DNA from: Camillea tinctor
Taxonomy: Eukaryota; Ascomycota; Sordariomycetes; Xylariales; Xylariaceae
Assembly: GCA_022578605.1 (NCBI GenBank)
Contig: MU394114.1
Coordinates: forward strand, 125,165 to 189,164
Direction of reading: 5' to 3'
Length of the DNA stretch: 64,000 nucleotides
In this document: positions 1 to 11,987 of the stretch, one piece after another
How the letters are laid out: each line of letters starts with the position of its first letter
Numbering within the stretch: position 1 is the stretch's first letter
Program-made: the position numbers and the translations under genes
The notes under the pieces: model-generated
Told to the model about the DNA's origin: nothing
What the model saw: only the letters and a program-made list of their open reading frames with translations
Database searches by the model: none

Positions 1-8
1 ACACATAC

Positions 9-543
9 CTCTTCGTTTGTCCAGTTGCCATGTTCCAGCTTCGGATCTAAACTATGCTGCCATCGCTTGGCACACTCTGTTCACACATGTTAGTATCCAT
101 TGGAGTGAAGGAATAGAGGGGAGCTTACGATCTGCGGAGCGAGAGCCAACTTCGCTCGCTACTAATGTCCACCTAAACTATTGTTTAACACAACGAGGTT
201 TTACGCTGTAGCGGCAAATATCATACCTTTGGCCATGTTTGGCCATGGCATCTAGCAAGCGTCGGTCCTCATCCTCTTTCCAGGGCCCCTTTTTCAGCCC
301 TCCACACACTTGGTTCACCCACCTCTTCCGACAATCCTTGTTCGTCCGTTTTGGCAGGCTGCGAGCAACGAGATTCCAATCCTTTATGCTCCCAGAATCG
401 ACTGTTGGTTGCAGAAGATGATCAGCAAGATGAGTCGCACATTGAGCTTCGGTATTCCTACATTGTTTCATAACCTCTTCGTAGAGTATAGAATCTTCCT
501 CCTCGGTCCATCTCTTGGGTGATTTCCGTGCGGAGGGGCTCAT
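9..543 (-). CDS. Myb-repeat DNA-binding protein, 3' end beyond window
   Basis: Tandem Myb/SANT repeats, so a probable sequence-specific nuclear DNA-binding protein. Three exons are visible on the minus strand: 543-227, 172-129 and 76-9. The introns are 226-173 (54 nt, acceptor TTTAG) and 128-77 (52 nt, with an ACTAAC branch site). A further donor (GTATGTGT) occupies bases 8-1, so the gene continues off the left edge. About 143 residues are visible. Repeat 1 begins at RWTEEEDSILYEEV, repeat 2 at KKGPWKEDEDRRLLDA and repeat 3 at GNWTNEE. Joining exons 1 and 2 restores HGQRWTLVASEVGSRSADQC and then KRW, the expected helix-turn-helix spacing, which supports the splice model. Repeat 1 carries an insertion between its first helices. 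The start is the ATG at 543. Regulatory targets cannot be inferred. Confidence 0.85.
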
Positions 544-3500
544 AATATTGAGTTTGTTCTTGCCAGTTGCTTTTTTAACCCGGGCTCGTAACTGTAGAGG
601 GTTTCCGATTACCTCAGGATATATATATCCGGAATATTTGTCCCACGCGTCGTCAGGAATTTGATAACGAACTCCTTATCATAAAGCTGCAATCAGCAAA
701 TATGTTTGCCTTAGGGAATGCCCGCGCCGGAAAAGATACTCCAACAACTGTAACGAAGCAGATATATATGTCTTATCAACCGCATGCTATAACAGCATTA
801 GACCATGAATCAATATGATCGATGCGTGAGAAAAGTCATTGACAACCTTTGTATATATTCCCCGGTGCCTCCCGAAAGCCACAATAACCTTAAGTACACC
901 GGTTGTGCAGCAATATGCATGTGAGGGTAAACAGCGTTCGGTAACTGTAGTTGCGAGGATAAGAGTAGGAGGTACGGTATCTAGGTAGGCCTTTATGTCA
1001 TGCCAAAACCGGCGTTGTAGAGCGACAGAGACCAGGGTGGCACGGCCGATGCAGCCTACTATGTAATTCTAGGATAATATGTGCTCCCTCGATGAGACAA
1101 AATATTCCACCCGAAGCTCCGATCGCTCTTTGCGTAAGATGATGATTAATACCTAGACCGAAACGTCTCCACGTTTTTTTCCCCTAAGGCAGTCTACATA
1201 CAGCGATACGGATTATGGGTATGGGGAACGACCAAGAATGGCCACACGGGGGCACAGTTAAATAATTTGCATCTAGCCGCGGTAACATCATTTCTTTGAT
1301 CGAGACGTAAGCTGCCAGATAATAACCTCACAGTATCAGGGGCCCTCTACTGCATCAGAGTGCGCAACTATTTCTGTACTAGTCCGCACACTAAGGGATT
1401 CTATCTAAGAAACAAAGTCCTGTACATTAATCACGACTGCACTGGCATTATCAGACAGGTCGACTCGGTACTCCGGTCCTAGCAGTACCGTATCTAGGCA
1501 GGCTAGGATTATATCACACATATTGTATGTGTAGAGCTGTTATTTGAGGACGAATTGTGAATCTAAGCCCACCTAATTGCAGGGGGGGGGTGCGGTTGAT
1601 AAGTAGTAAAGTACCAGTATAGAATGCGTCTCACACCCGCGGACATTCACATTTATCCCCACTAAAAAAAGTATGGCTTCATATTCAGATTCACGACCTA
1701 TAAGAGTAGGATTTAGGTAGGGCGTTGCCGTTGCACTTGCTTCTGGAGAGAAACATAATAATGCTGCGTAGCCAGAATGTCACGCCCGCGATGAGAATCC
1801 TGTAAGCACTTGTTGCGCAGAGAATAGGACGGTATGTGCCACGATCGTGCGGTGCCACCGAAAGTACAGAACCTCCGACAAGCCGAGAGGATGATCTCTG
1901 CAGGCATTGTCTCGGCACCGAGTTCCTCCGCAACAGTAGTAGGGATATAGATATCTAGATACGGCTAAGCTTAATGTTAATGATCTCCAGGGACGAAGTA
2001 ACCCAATTTTATGTACTATGATTTCTTGTTTGAACTTCTTTTCGAGTTCTGACGTTAAATCTATTTATCTATTTACCTATTTACCTAACTTAGGCGCCTG
2101 AGGAGGTATCTAACCTATTCGGGTCGTAACTTGGACTCTTATAAAATTTAAAAGTGGCTGATTGATAACCTAGGAATTTCTGAATATTTAAAATCCCCCT
2201 TTTAGTCTCTCCGAGATTCACGAGAGGGGAAAGACCCGGGATATTGTAAGTAAATTCATGTGCGAGTATAAGTGATTATACTTGGTCAGATGATGACTGA
2301 AAAGTCTCCCCATAAGGACTGCCCCATACAAATGTCTTTGATGACATAGTCTGGGGCCATGCTCTAGAACACCTACGTAATAACTTATTGACTACCTAGG
2401 TACCTATTATACATGCACTTCATCCCGGCTGGCCCTTGATGATAATTAGCAGGGAATATAGCCAATACCAAAGACAGAGATGACATTTTATCTGCAACAC
2501 TGCCGGTATGTGCACGTCTGTGTCTGTGGGATTTAAACGCTTAAGCCAAACATAGCAGGCATGTACTTACTTTGCCCTTGCAGTGTCCACAATAACCTTA
2601 ACGTGTTTATTATTAATTCCTATACAACAGTGATGATCACTGGTTACTGATATACCTAATCCGGCAAAAATAGTAGAGACCACGCAGTAACACTATACTA
2701 TAACGGATGGCCCTCTCGACCGAAAACTCTGGGTTTGGTGGGGAAATGCGTCCGCCTGGCAGGGCTCTATAGTGAACCGGCATTTCCACAATACGAAACC
2801 CGGAGGAAACATCAGGTGATCCTCCCCACAGTAGTATCTTAATTGACTATTAGAGGCTATACATAAGTCGATGTGATTATGAGTGAGTTTCTGTACAACA
2901 TTGAAGTAGATAGTAACTTTATGGGTTAATTGTCCTATCTTTGAGGCCTTATTAGTGATAATGCTTGGAGAGTTACCATCTGTCCAGGATTAATTATTAC
3001 AATATCTAGCCTAGGTAGTCTCTTGATTGTTGGACAAAGAAGTCAGAGGAGGGCAGAATAATGCTGAATCAGCGGGCATAGTTCTTTTCTCTTTTCTTTT
3101 TTTTCTTTCCCCATTTGTTATTACCCTCTTTCTACTCACTTGGGAAACTTAGTTTATCGCCTACCCTATAGCGTAGGTACATTATTAATCACCTTCAGAT
3201 TAAAAATAGCACTACGCAGCCCTACTAACGATATACACCCGGCCGCTACCAATCAGGACTTTGTCTGCAGTTGCATGCTCAATTATACTTTTACACTGGA
3301 TAGTCATGTTAATCATAGTTGATATATGGTTGGTCGAATACATACGTTGTCAATCTTTCTCCTTCCGCCAATGTCCCACAGTTCCTCGGCACATGCGTGC
3401 CCTATACTAAAGCAAGAACCAGCACAGAACCCACTTCTGGCGTGAAGATTTCCAGTTTCACAGCATCAACCGCCACGGCTAGACCAAGCGAGCAACCTTG

Positions 3501-6500
3501 ATTAACAGTGTTTAATTCGCCCGAGATCCGCCGCGGTTGGCTTCTGCTCGCCTTGGCCGCCAAGATCTCTGGATCATTAAACTCGACCAAGATTGATTCT
3601 CAAATACAATTACCTAGGAAAGGAGGTTTTCCCTTGCGAGTCTCACTTCTAATCAGAGCTATCACATGTTGGGGGTTTTGTTCAACCAGCGGATAGGAGG
3701 AACCTTATTCTCGATATCCACTCTGGAGCAGCGTTGTCGATCACCCGCTTTTGTATGTGCAGCGCTTGCGGACTACAAGCGATAGGCCTGGCCCCTTAAT
3801 CTTTATAGATCCATAAATAAGGATCAAAATACTACCTATGTATCATCGCCTCGCAAGCTGATGCCATTTGTTATAGCTCATACTTTGCAGACCAGCAAGA
3901 TTGTACAAATTCCGGTAGAGTGAATGAGGCTGATGTTCCTGTTGCACCGAGAAATTAGAATGTATTTGCTGGGAGTAACTCAGGATCAAGAACTACATCG
4001 GCTTCCAGTTTCGCGTGTCTGATTGTAAAGGAGTCAAGTTATAGCATCAATTTTCACGTTCTAGCATGACAGGTTGGTATCAAGTCAGCCAAACTCATTA
4101 GCAAGGAAGAGATAGGAAAGTTAGCCTCACGGCAGATGACCGGTCTCCAAATTTTGGCTCTCTCCCTCTAATCAGATCAACTTGGTTGCTGCTCACTTAG
4201 GTTTCACCACGTTTAACACAATTCTCAGCAATGATATTCTACTCTGTACAGAATAGCGTTGTATCAACTATGACTACGAATTCAAAACGGTGCTCTTAGA
4301 TTAAAACGCTTATACTTTAGTCAGACAACAAATAACTCTTCATGCGGCCATCTCTCTCCAACCTGGTAGAGCATTATGAGAAACAGTATAGCAGATCTCT
4401 ACACGCTCCATATTTTTTCGGCCTAGACCTCTGTACTCACGCCCATCAACCAAAAATCCGGATATGCCCAACCCCTAGTGAGTTCAAGGGTACAGCAAAT
4501 ATTTACAGATGAACACCATGATATCTGAGCACTCTAGTTTCTCATCTCTTCTTTTCTTACCACACTGCATGTTCATCTATTTCTTATGGCCAGTGTTTTG
4601 TAGATACATATGACAAGTCATTATTTACAAGACAATCACTGTTACAAGTATCAACCCCATAGAAGAAGAGTCGGGATTTTATCACATCAGACCAGGTTTC
4701 TAATTCGATAGCTAATATTATAGGTACACATAATCACGTGAAAAGCAAAAGCTCATCATTTCGTCCCCATTTATGGTATCTAGTTTGTTCCGCAACGAAC
4801 CGGTAGCGATATAGGAGACTAACCCCCTAGATATGCGGCCGCTCAAGAACGAGGATCAAAGTATCCGCCGAGGACATGCCCGCTTGCGGAGGCGTCTTTA
4901 GCTTTGTTTCATGGAGCAACAACATCATCATCCATGGTTCACGCAGAGACGTTCGATTAACGAAAACGAGCTATGTATTTGGCAAGGGTCTCGTTCACAA
5001 CCCGTATAGGCATGTTGCCGCCCAAGCTTGATTTCTATGTCCTCTTAGGCGTAATGCCTGCCAAGTATCAACCGTTGTCGCAGCCAAGTCTGCTTACCCC
5101 CTGCAACGTGGCTTTACTCGAGTATGACCGAAAGGTAATTCCCGATGTAGGGCCCGGCGTGCGTGCTGCGGCCGAGTGGACGCTAGCCTACCGTCCCCGT
5201 TGCTTCCCCGTTGCTTCCCCGGAATATGATAGGAGTCTAATGACTGATCCGTATTACTAATAATCTATAACGAATCTCGAATACAGTGTGGCCTGGAGAG
5301 TTACGAGCCTAGGCCACTCGTCCGATATCCGTATGCAGTAGCCTTCGCCGGCGAAGACGTCTTATCGCGTCGTCTGTCCTCGACTCGCGGCCATTATGTC
5401 ACTCCTAGGATATTCTCAAACAGTCGCCGTGCCTTTCAAGGCAGCTAGTGCCGGATCTCGTCTTCGGTAGTGATGACTTCTCCTAACAAAAGAGATCATG
5501 CCACTAATGCTGGCATCAGGGGTGTATTAGGGTTCCCCTGGACATCTCCGCAATATATTAGGTATAAATAAATCACAGATGCCTCGAGCATGTCGAGCAA
5601 GCTCCCCATTTATGACTCGTAGCCCAACGGCCACCTTATCTCCGCATATCCTTGGTATGTCACGCAGCTCCTCACTCTCAATCTCCTGTCACGGACCCTT
5701 CTAATTCGCCATGTTGTTGCGGCCATAGCCAGTCAATAGGCGCAGATGTCCGAGGCATGCCGAATTACACGCATCAAGGGAGAAACCCATGGATTTCAAA
5801 GACTTTGTTGGGAAAATTTGCACCTATGCTTAGATGCTGATCGTCTTGGTCAGAGAATAGCATTAACGGATTTGATCTCCATCGCAAAACTTTGCCTACG
5901 AATGTCAAAAATGGTTAATTGGGTCCGGTAGCTGTCAACCCACATTCACCCAGGAAGTGAGTGACAGATGGTAACCCCCTAAAGTGGTATATGGACGACT
6001 GCAAGGTGTGTGGAGGCAAGCACATGGTATTGTCGACCAAGTGTAACATCTATTGAAACGCTGCGCTGCAATGCAGGTTGGATTCAACATATGCTCTGCA
6101 ACATCAAGTGTACAACATAATCCCTCATAATAGATTACGTTCTATAAATGTGCGTATTAATGGAAATGTGCAATGAAACATTTGTTTATATTAAAATGTT
6201 TAACAAAAGTTTGTGCTATAAATTCTATGCGAATATTCAACTTTGATTATACGTGTAAGCCATCAACGGGTTTCAAATGTTAGGCCTTTTTTATACTATT
6301 AATCATTCTAAGAGGTGCTTACAGCGAGAACCACAATGCGCTCAACGAACCAGACTAGGGTTGCGATCTTTTCTGTTGGCAGCCCTATTTAATTGGGCCT
6401 GACGTCACACCCCGCGTTATGTTGATAAGTGCCGATAATGAGAACAAATCGCTGCTCTTCCTAACAAGACCCTAGTTTGACAGCAACCAAAGTATTAGTG

Positions 6501-9500
6501 CGGAATACTAACTAACTAGCGTCTGGTCTGGTTGTCATACATTGATACGATTTAAGGTATGATGTATACAGTTGATGCAACCAATCAGGACAAGCGTATA
6601 CATGTAACACATATTCCTAGTATAACTAACCTGGCACTTCATATAGTCACTAATAGAGTTTCGATGTTTCCCGGTGTGCATCAAGGATTCAATAATACTT
6701 AACTAAAAAGACACTTAGATAACCTACACTAGATAACCTCAAAGACAATTTTCGCAGCGAGCATATGACTAAAGCAACTTGCAGATACAAGTCAGGCCAA
6801 TCTCTTTTTTTCCTCTCACGGTGTTGTCCGTGCTGCCACCAGAATAAACTCGGTTAGGCTATGTTAGGTACCTAGTTAAGAATATGTCAAGAAGGCATGC
6901 TTCCCCGAAACCCTTTACCGTCCCATCCTCCCACCACCCAACCCAAATTAACAACCCCATATGGTATGGTTGGTTCCCTGCATGGTTCCTTTATCTACGA
7001 TAGTCCTGTGCCTGATTAAGCCGTGGATGGTATAAGAAGGTCCCCGACCACAACAATCTTCACCCCACATCTAATGATCTAAGGTCTTCAGAGTTTTGAG
7101 AGATGGCAGAATTATGTTTCAAGCGACTACACCACTTATTGTCACCACGTGCGTAGCGATCTCTTGGGCTTTCTGGTAGTTTCCTGCGGGCCAGTATCTA
7201 TCAAAGGGTTACCGGATGTGTCTCTAGCCAAGTTTTTCAAATCCCGAACCCGCAGCAAATCACTGTTTTTTCTTCCTTTCCCTTTTCCCTTCGAAGATCG
7301 TTGAAATACGCGCTAGGCTTTACCCGCCCCCCCTCTAGGGGGGAAAGGACCTGGTCTGTAACGGCTAAGAGTGACAGGGCACATGGATTGATAGCGTCGC
7401 GCGCAGCAGACTGCGTTGATAAACCCTGAGATAGTCTGATAGACTTTTTTACCCGAGTTATGCATGTAAGTACGTAACCCAAGTATGTATATTCTAGTCA
7501 CTGTGCAGCGGTGATACCGAATCTCTGGTTCGTGAGAATCCTAAGCCTTAACGCCACCCGGCACAAATCATATCATCGCAATCCTAGGGTACGCGGGCGA
7601 GCCTGGCGGTTCCTACGTGTCATCGACAGATGTATGTTACGTGTAGTCCCTACATTGTTTATACTGTCTCCCGTTTTTCTTCTTGTTTTTGTGTCCCCCC
7701 CCGGTAACAAATTAGAATCTCATTCAACTTAGTGAGTCATATTCAGATGAACAAGCCTTCAGTTCAGCGTGACTCTCTACTATGCGCCAAAGTGGCCGCC
7801 TTGACTCTCGCTAAGTCCATCACCTTCTGAACACGGCTAGACAGGATTTAGTAGCGCCAGTCTATAGCACGAGAAGAAACAACGGTTTCTGAATTGGCTT
7901 ATCTAATGAGAGGGAATTTTTGGTTGGACCCAGACAATGATCTGCGGAGGTAACGTCGAAGAGACGATCTATATAGGTAGTCTTATAGCCATACCCAGTT
8001 TGGCCGTATAATCGATTCGTAAATCGGGGTACATGCCAGAACACGTGCTATCACCACCATCACCATCACCACTACCACTACCACTATATCCATTATCAGC
8101 GTTAATACCACCGTTGTCATCCTGGTCATTTAAGCGGTCCCACAGGTCGTTGATAACAGAATTACTCTATCCATAGAATCATTATGCTACTTTATGCTAC
8201 CAATTGGGCCACTCAACGAAGATAGTCTACGTGGGAAACCGTATTTATGAAGTATGCTCTATAGTTGGCCTAGGGCTTCTTGTCTTGTGGCTTGAACTCC
8301 GTCTTAGCCTGCGTGGCAGATATACGTTCTCAGTCTTGGACCACGAAACCAATCCAGCACCACTCGGCTCGATATGCTCCCTATAGGCAATAACAAACTC
8401 GATATAGTGCCATTATGGATCTTCGGTGATGAATCCCCAATCTGTCGTGTGTATACGACGTTTTACAAACGAGGCTTAAAGAACACCGTCCTTGGCAGAG
8501 AATACTCTACTTAGCAAACGATGTGTTCTGCACTGTAACCTCGAGTTGTATGGACGTTACGTTCCGGCATTCAATGGTACCCATCACCTGTTGGTGGGGG
8601 AAAGGGGAGGCAAACAAGTGCATAAGCGATGTAGGAAAACAATGTAGTATAACTGGGGCCGACACGCGGGCAAGATATGGTAGGTGGGAGCGTTCGGTTG
8701 ATTATACGTAGGAAGCGAAAACACTATTAGATAAAACGACAAGTATGCACGTAATAGGACAAAGCAAGACATAATTCCATTGTATTGGTACTGATGCGCA
8801 TCAGATACGGCAAGCTTATCAGGTCATCCAACTCCTACTTTCCCCCTTCGCAGACTTAATAGATATTTTGTATTTATCAATAATCAGGAGAAATGCGTTC
8901 AATCAGTAAAAGAGGGCCCTGATGACAGATTAAACCCCAGTTAGCTCAGTCGAGGTACACGACTACATACATATATTGATATACGTGCTTAACCTAGCCT
9001 AACCTAGCGTACGGAGTAGTGTCGAGGTGAGAAAGATGGCCCTGACAAGATGGGGGAGACCCCTGTATTTCTCGGACCGAGCCTGGCGCTGGGTTTTATA
9101 GCGAGACCCTGTTTTTAAACAAGAAATGCACCATGCAACCCGTCGACGAACTATTTAGCTGCGACGTTCAAAAGACCACACAACACATGCGTTTCTGCAG
9201 CTTCATGATTTGCTGCTCAGCCATGTTTTCGTACTAGGATACTGTGCGTTACGGTTTCACGATGCGATTTCAAAAGATATGCGGAGATGATATCCGCAGA
9301 GCTTGGCTAGGGAAAAAGTTCAGCGCTCTACTTCTTCTTTCTCCTTCTTCTCTTCTACTCTAACCTATTGCTTTGGTTCACATGAACTAAGCCAAGGAGG
9401 TGTACTTGTTGTACGGAATTTACCAGTACATACCACGATGAACATGTGATGTTGAGCAACGATCCCCCCCTTCCCCCACTATCCTCTTCTATCTTTTCCT

Positions 9501-10235
9501 TCTGCCCCTGGTTTCCCCCATCCTCCCTGTATAAAACCACCTCATACCATATCTTATACCCAGTATACTAAGCAACTAGGATAACCCATCTCATACCTAA
9601 TCTGTATAAGTACCTTCCGCGGCAAGGATCATATCCTTTTCTGTTGATCATTCTTAAAAATAATCTTGTTATGACAACGACGCGGATCCTGCGAAGCAGG
9701 TACCCCGTTTGTAATGCCCCTCTTTTCCTTGAAGGAGCATAAGGACCCCTGTTGCCAACAGTTCTAACCTTAGGTAGTGAGTATAGTGTATACTAAGTGC
9801 TATGTCGTATTTTCTTAATACGACTAAAAAGGGCCGTCGAAAAAGATATATGAAAGATATACACTACCACTGCCGCTAGTTGAAGAAAAGACAACGACGA
9901 CGCGCGGAGGTTTTAAAGTTCGATAGATTAGGATGACATATGCATGGAACTAAATTAGACTATTAAAATGTTATCTATCTAATTTATACCTATACCTTGT
10001 TTTCTTTAAAGAAAAGTTGTTCTAATATATACCAGTGAAGGGGAAAAAATATGTATGCATATAGTTAGAGATGGAGAGAGGGTGTCGCAGAGAAAGTGGT
10101 CACAAATGGCCAAGTTCCCCTCTCCAATCCCCCTTTATTTCCGTCTCTCCCCTTTCTCTCACCACAGCTTATGTCGTATAATATAAATGCATTTTCTCGT
10201 CCTTGTCGTCTATCACATAGGAAAGAACAGATGTC
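544..10235. other. 9.7-kb gene-poor region
   Basis: No open frame longer than about 95 codons is present and none matches a family I recognise. Base composition is mixed, with AT-rich patches (for example 6120-6240) and a GC-richer patch near 4830-5480. Short TACCTA/TAGGTA motifs recur. I saw no terminal repeats, reverse-transcriptase or transposase motifs by eye. It may be decayed repeat DNA or a regulatory desert. Confidence 0.6.
8051..8087. repeat. CAC/CAT trinucleotide microsatellite
   Basis: An imperfect trinucleotide run of CAC, CAT and TAC units lies inside the gene-poor region and has no open frame around it. Confidence 0.85.
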
Positions 10236-11987
10236 TTATTTCCTGCACAATCTCCCGTCTAGCCCTTCCTCCCAAAGGTCGCTACCGACCGCTGTCTTGG
10301 CATAGAAGATGTTCTTTGGGTCATAAGTGTTCTTGATTGACAGCAACTTGCCATAATGGCTACCGTAGAAAGCCGTCTTGAAATCGGGTTCCTGGAAGTC
10401 GGCCTCATTTAGGTACGCCGCGCCGTTGGGCGTGAGTGCCTTCAATTGAGGTACTATCTCGTATGTCACCTCGTCCTGGGCAGCTTTGTTGGAGGCGAAG
10501 TCGGTGTAGTCGATAGTTGTGCCAACGGTTGCGCTGAAGAGCGTCTCGCGGAAGTAGGGGTTGACCGCCACGTCGTCGGGCGAGGAAACGCCACCCGCAA
10601 CGTTAAAGGCCACACCGGACATAATCGTTTGGGAGCTGATATTGCGGATGGCCGAGACCAAAGCCTCGGTGCTGCTGTTGTCGCTCACAAGAGAACGGGG
10701 GATCAGTCGGTTGCCAAGGTTGTTGTCTGAAACGTTCCAAGTCGAAGTCGCAGAGTTGAAGTTGTAACCGTCTAAGTAAGTAGCATAATCTGCCGAGGAG
10801 TACGTGTATGTGAGCCCGGCCTGATCTAGCCTATCCAGGAATGGCTGGAGATAACCATCAAGTTCTGACGCTGCCATGCCAGGGGCCATGGCCGGCATGA
10901 TTAAAAATGCTTGCGGAGTGGCCACGAAGACTACCCAAGCACCAGCATCTGTCAGGCCTGGTAATAGCTGCAAGAAAGTACCTAAGGATCCGTAGATAGC
11001 GTCTCCGTTTGTTCCATTGTTAACGACCGTCAGGTAAGCGGACGAGACGGCAGTTTCCGTATACGCCTTGACGGTCATGGAGACAACAACACCGTACGTG
11101 CCGCCACCACCCCCGCGCAGAGCCCAGAAAAGATCAGAGTTCTGAGTAGGGCTCGCGGTGACGAATTGACCAGTACCCGTAACCACTTCCCACTCAAGCA
11201 CCTGGTCAGCAGCGAGGCCATACTTGGACGACAGGAGGCCAATACCACCTCCCTGTGTGTAGCCACCAGCAATACCCACGGTTGGGGCGTTTCCACCAAC
11301 GACCATGAGACCGTGCGCGTGTGCAAACTCGTAAGCCTCGAGACCCTCTACACCAGCACCTATCTTAATAGCGGGACCCTTATAGTTGCTAGCGCCGGAA
11401 TATGCCTCGATAAGATCTAGAGACTTCATATAATGTGTCCATATAGCTAGAGAATGTGCTCCAGTAGACTTGCCCAGATAGCAGTGACCCGTGTTGCGGA
11501 TAACAAGACGGATATTCTTCTTCTGCACGAATGAGATAGCTGCCTGGATGTCGGAGACGCTGGTAGCGTTAATCGTGTACGCGACGTGATAGCCCAAGGT
11601 GCAAGAAGTGTCGGCACCCAAGAACGGGTTACAGCTATTATTTGTGAACTGGTAGGCCATGGGCGAAGAAGACGATGGCAGATGCGTCTCGGGGAAGTAC
11701 CAGTTGTTGCGCAGCGTGTCGCAAGCGTCCTGGTTAAACAGCGAGACGGCAGTGGACTGGCCAGACACAGAGGCCGTATCGTGACAAGGAGAAGCGATGG
11801 GAACGGTGGCAATGAGCTTCCCGGACACGGTTTGGTTCAAGGCGTCCCACTCACGCCGGGACGGCCATGAGGCATCGCCGGGAATGGAACGGCAGACGCT
11901 GGTGGCATTGCAGCTACGGACGGCTGCTGCGGCCCCGAGGGCAAGCAGCTGCACAAGACCAATCATATGACGAGAACTCATGATCAT
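10236..11987 (-). CDS. Secreted FAD-linked oxidase, berberine-bridge-enzyme-like
   Basis: Single-exon gene of about 583 residues, starting at the ATG at 11987; an in-frame ATG at 12044 would add 19 residues in front of the signal peptide. A hydrophobic stretch (GLVQLLALGAAAA) followed by Cys- and N-glycosylation-rich sequence indicates secretion. The central part is a PCMH-type FAD-binding fold. RNTGHCYLGKSTGAHSLAIW holds the His expected to bind FAD covalently, and GNAPTVGIAGGYTQGGGIG is the second flavin loop. The C-terminal motif YGSHYGKLLSIKNTYDPKN matches the BBE domain. The flavin loop has Asn where bicovalent family members have Cys, so attachment is probably through His only. These enzymes oxidise alcohols, sugars or alkaloid-like substrates with O2; the substrate here is unknown. 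Confidence 0.93.
   Translation of the reverse strand: MIMSSRHMIGLVQLLALGAAAAVRSCNATSVCRSIPGDASWPSRREWDALNQTVSGKLIATVPIASPCHDTASVSGQSTAVSLFNQDACDTLRNNWYFPETHLPSSSSPMAYQFTNNSCNPFLGADTSCTLGYHVAYTINATSVSDIQAAISFVQKKNIRLVIRNTGHCYLGKSTGAHSLAIWTHYMKSLDLIEAYSGASNYKGPAIKIGAGVEGLEAYEFAHAHGLMVVGGNAPTVGIAGGYTQGGGIGLLSSKYGLAADQVLEWEVVTGTGQFVTASPTQNSDLFWALRGGGGGTYGVVVSMTVKAYTETAVSSAYLTVVNNGTNGDAIYGSLGTFLQLLPGLTDAGAWVVFVATPQAFLIMPAMAPGMAASELDGYLQPFLDRLDQAGLTYTYSSADYATYLDGYNFNSATSTWNVSDNNLGNRLIPRSLVSDNSSTEALVSAIRNISSQTIMSGVAFNVAGGVSSPDDVAVNPYFRETLFSATVGTTIDYTDFASNKAAQDEVTYEIVPQLKALTPNGAAYLNEADFQEPDFKTAFYGSHYGKLLSIKNTYDPKNIFYAKTAVGSDLWEEGLDGRLCRK

Noticed and set aside
7320..7350. Short C-run/G-run hairpin as a terminator or regulatory hairpin
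   Set aside because: The palindrome around CTAG is short, lies in a gene desert and rho-independent terminators do not apply in a fungal nuclear genome.
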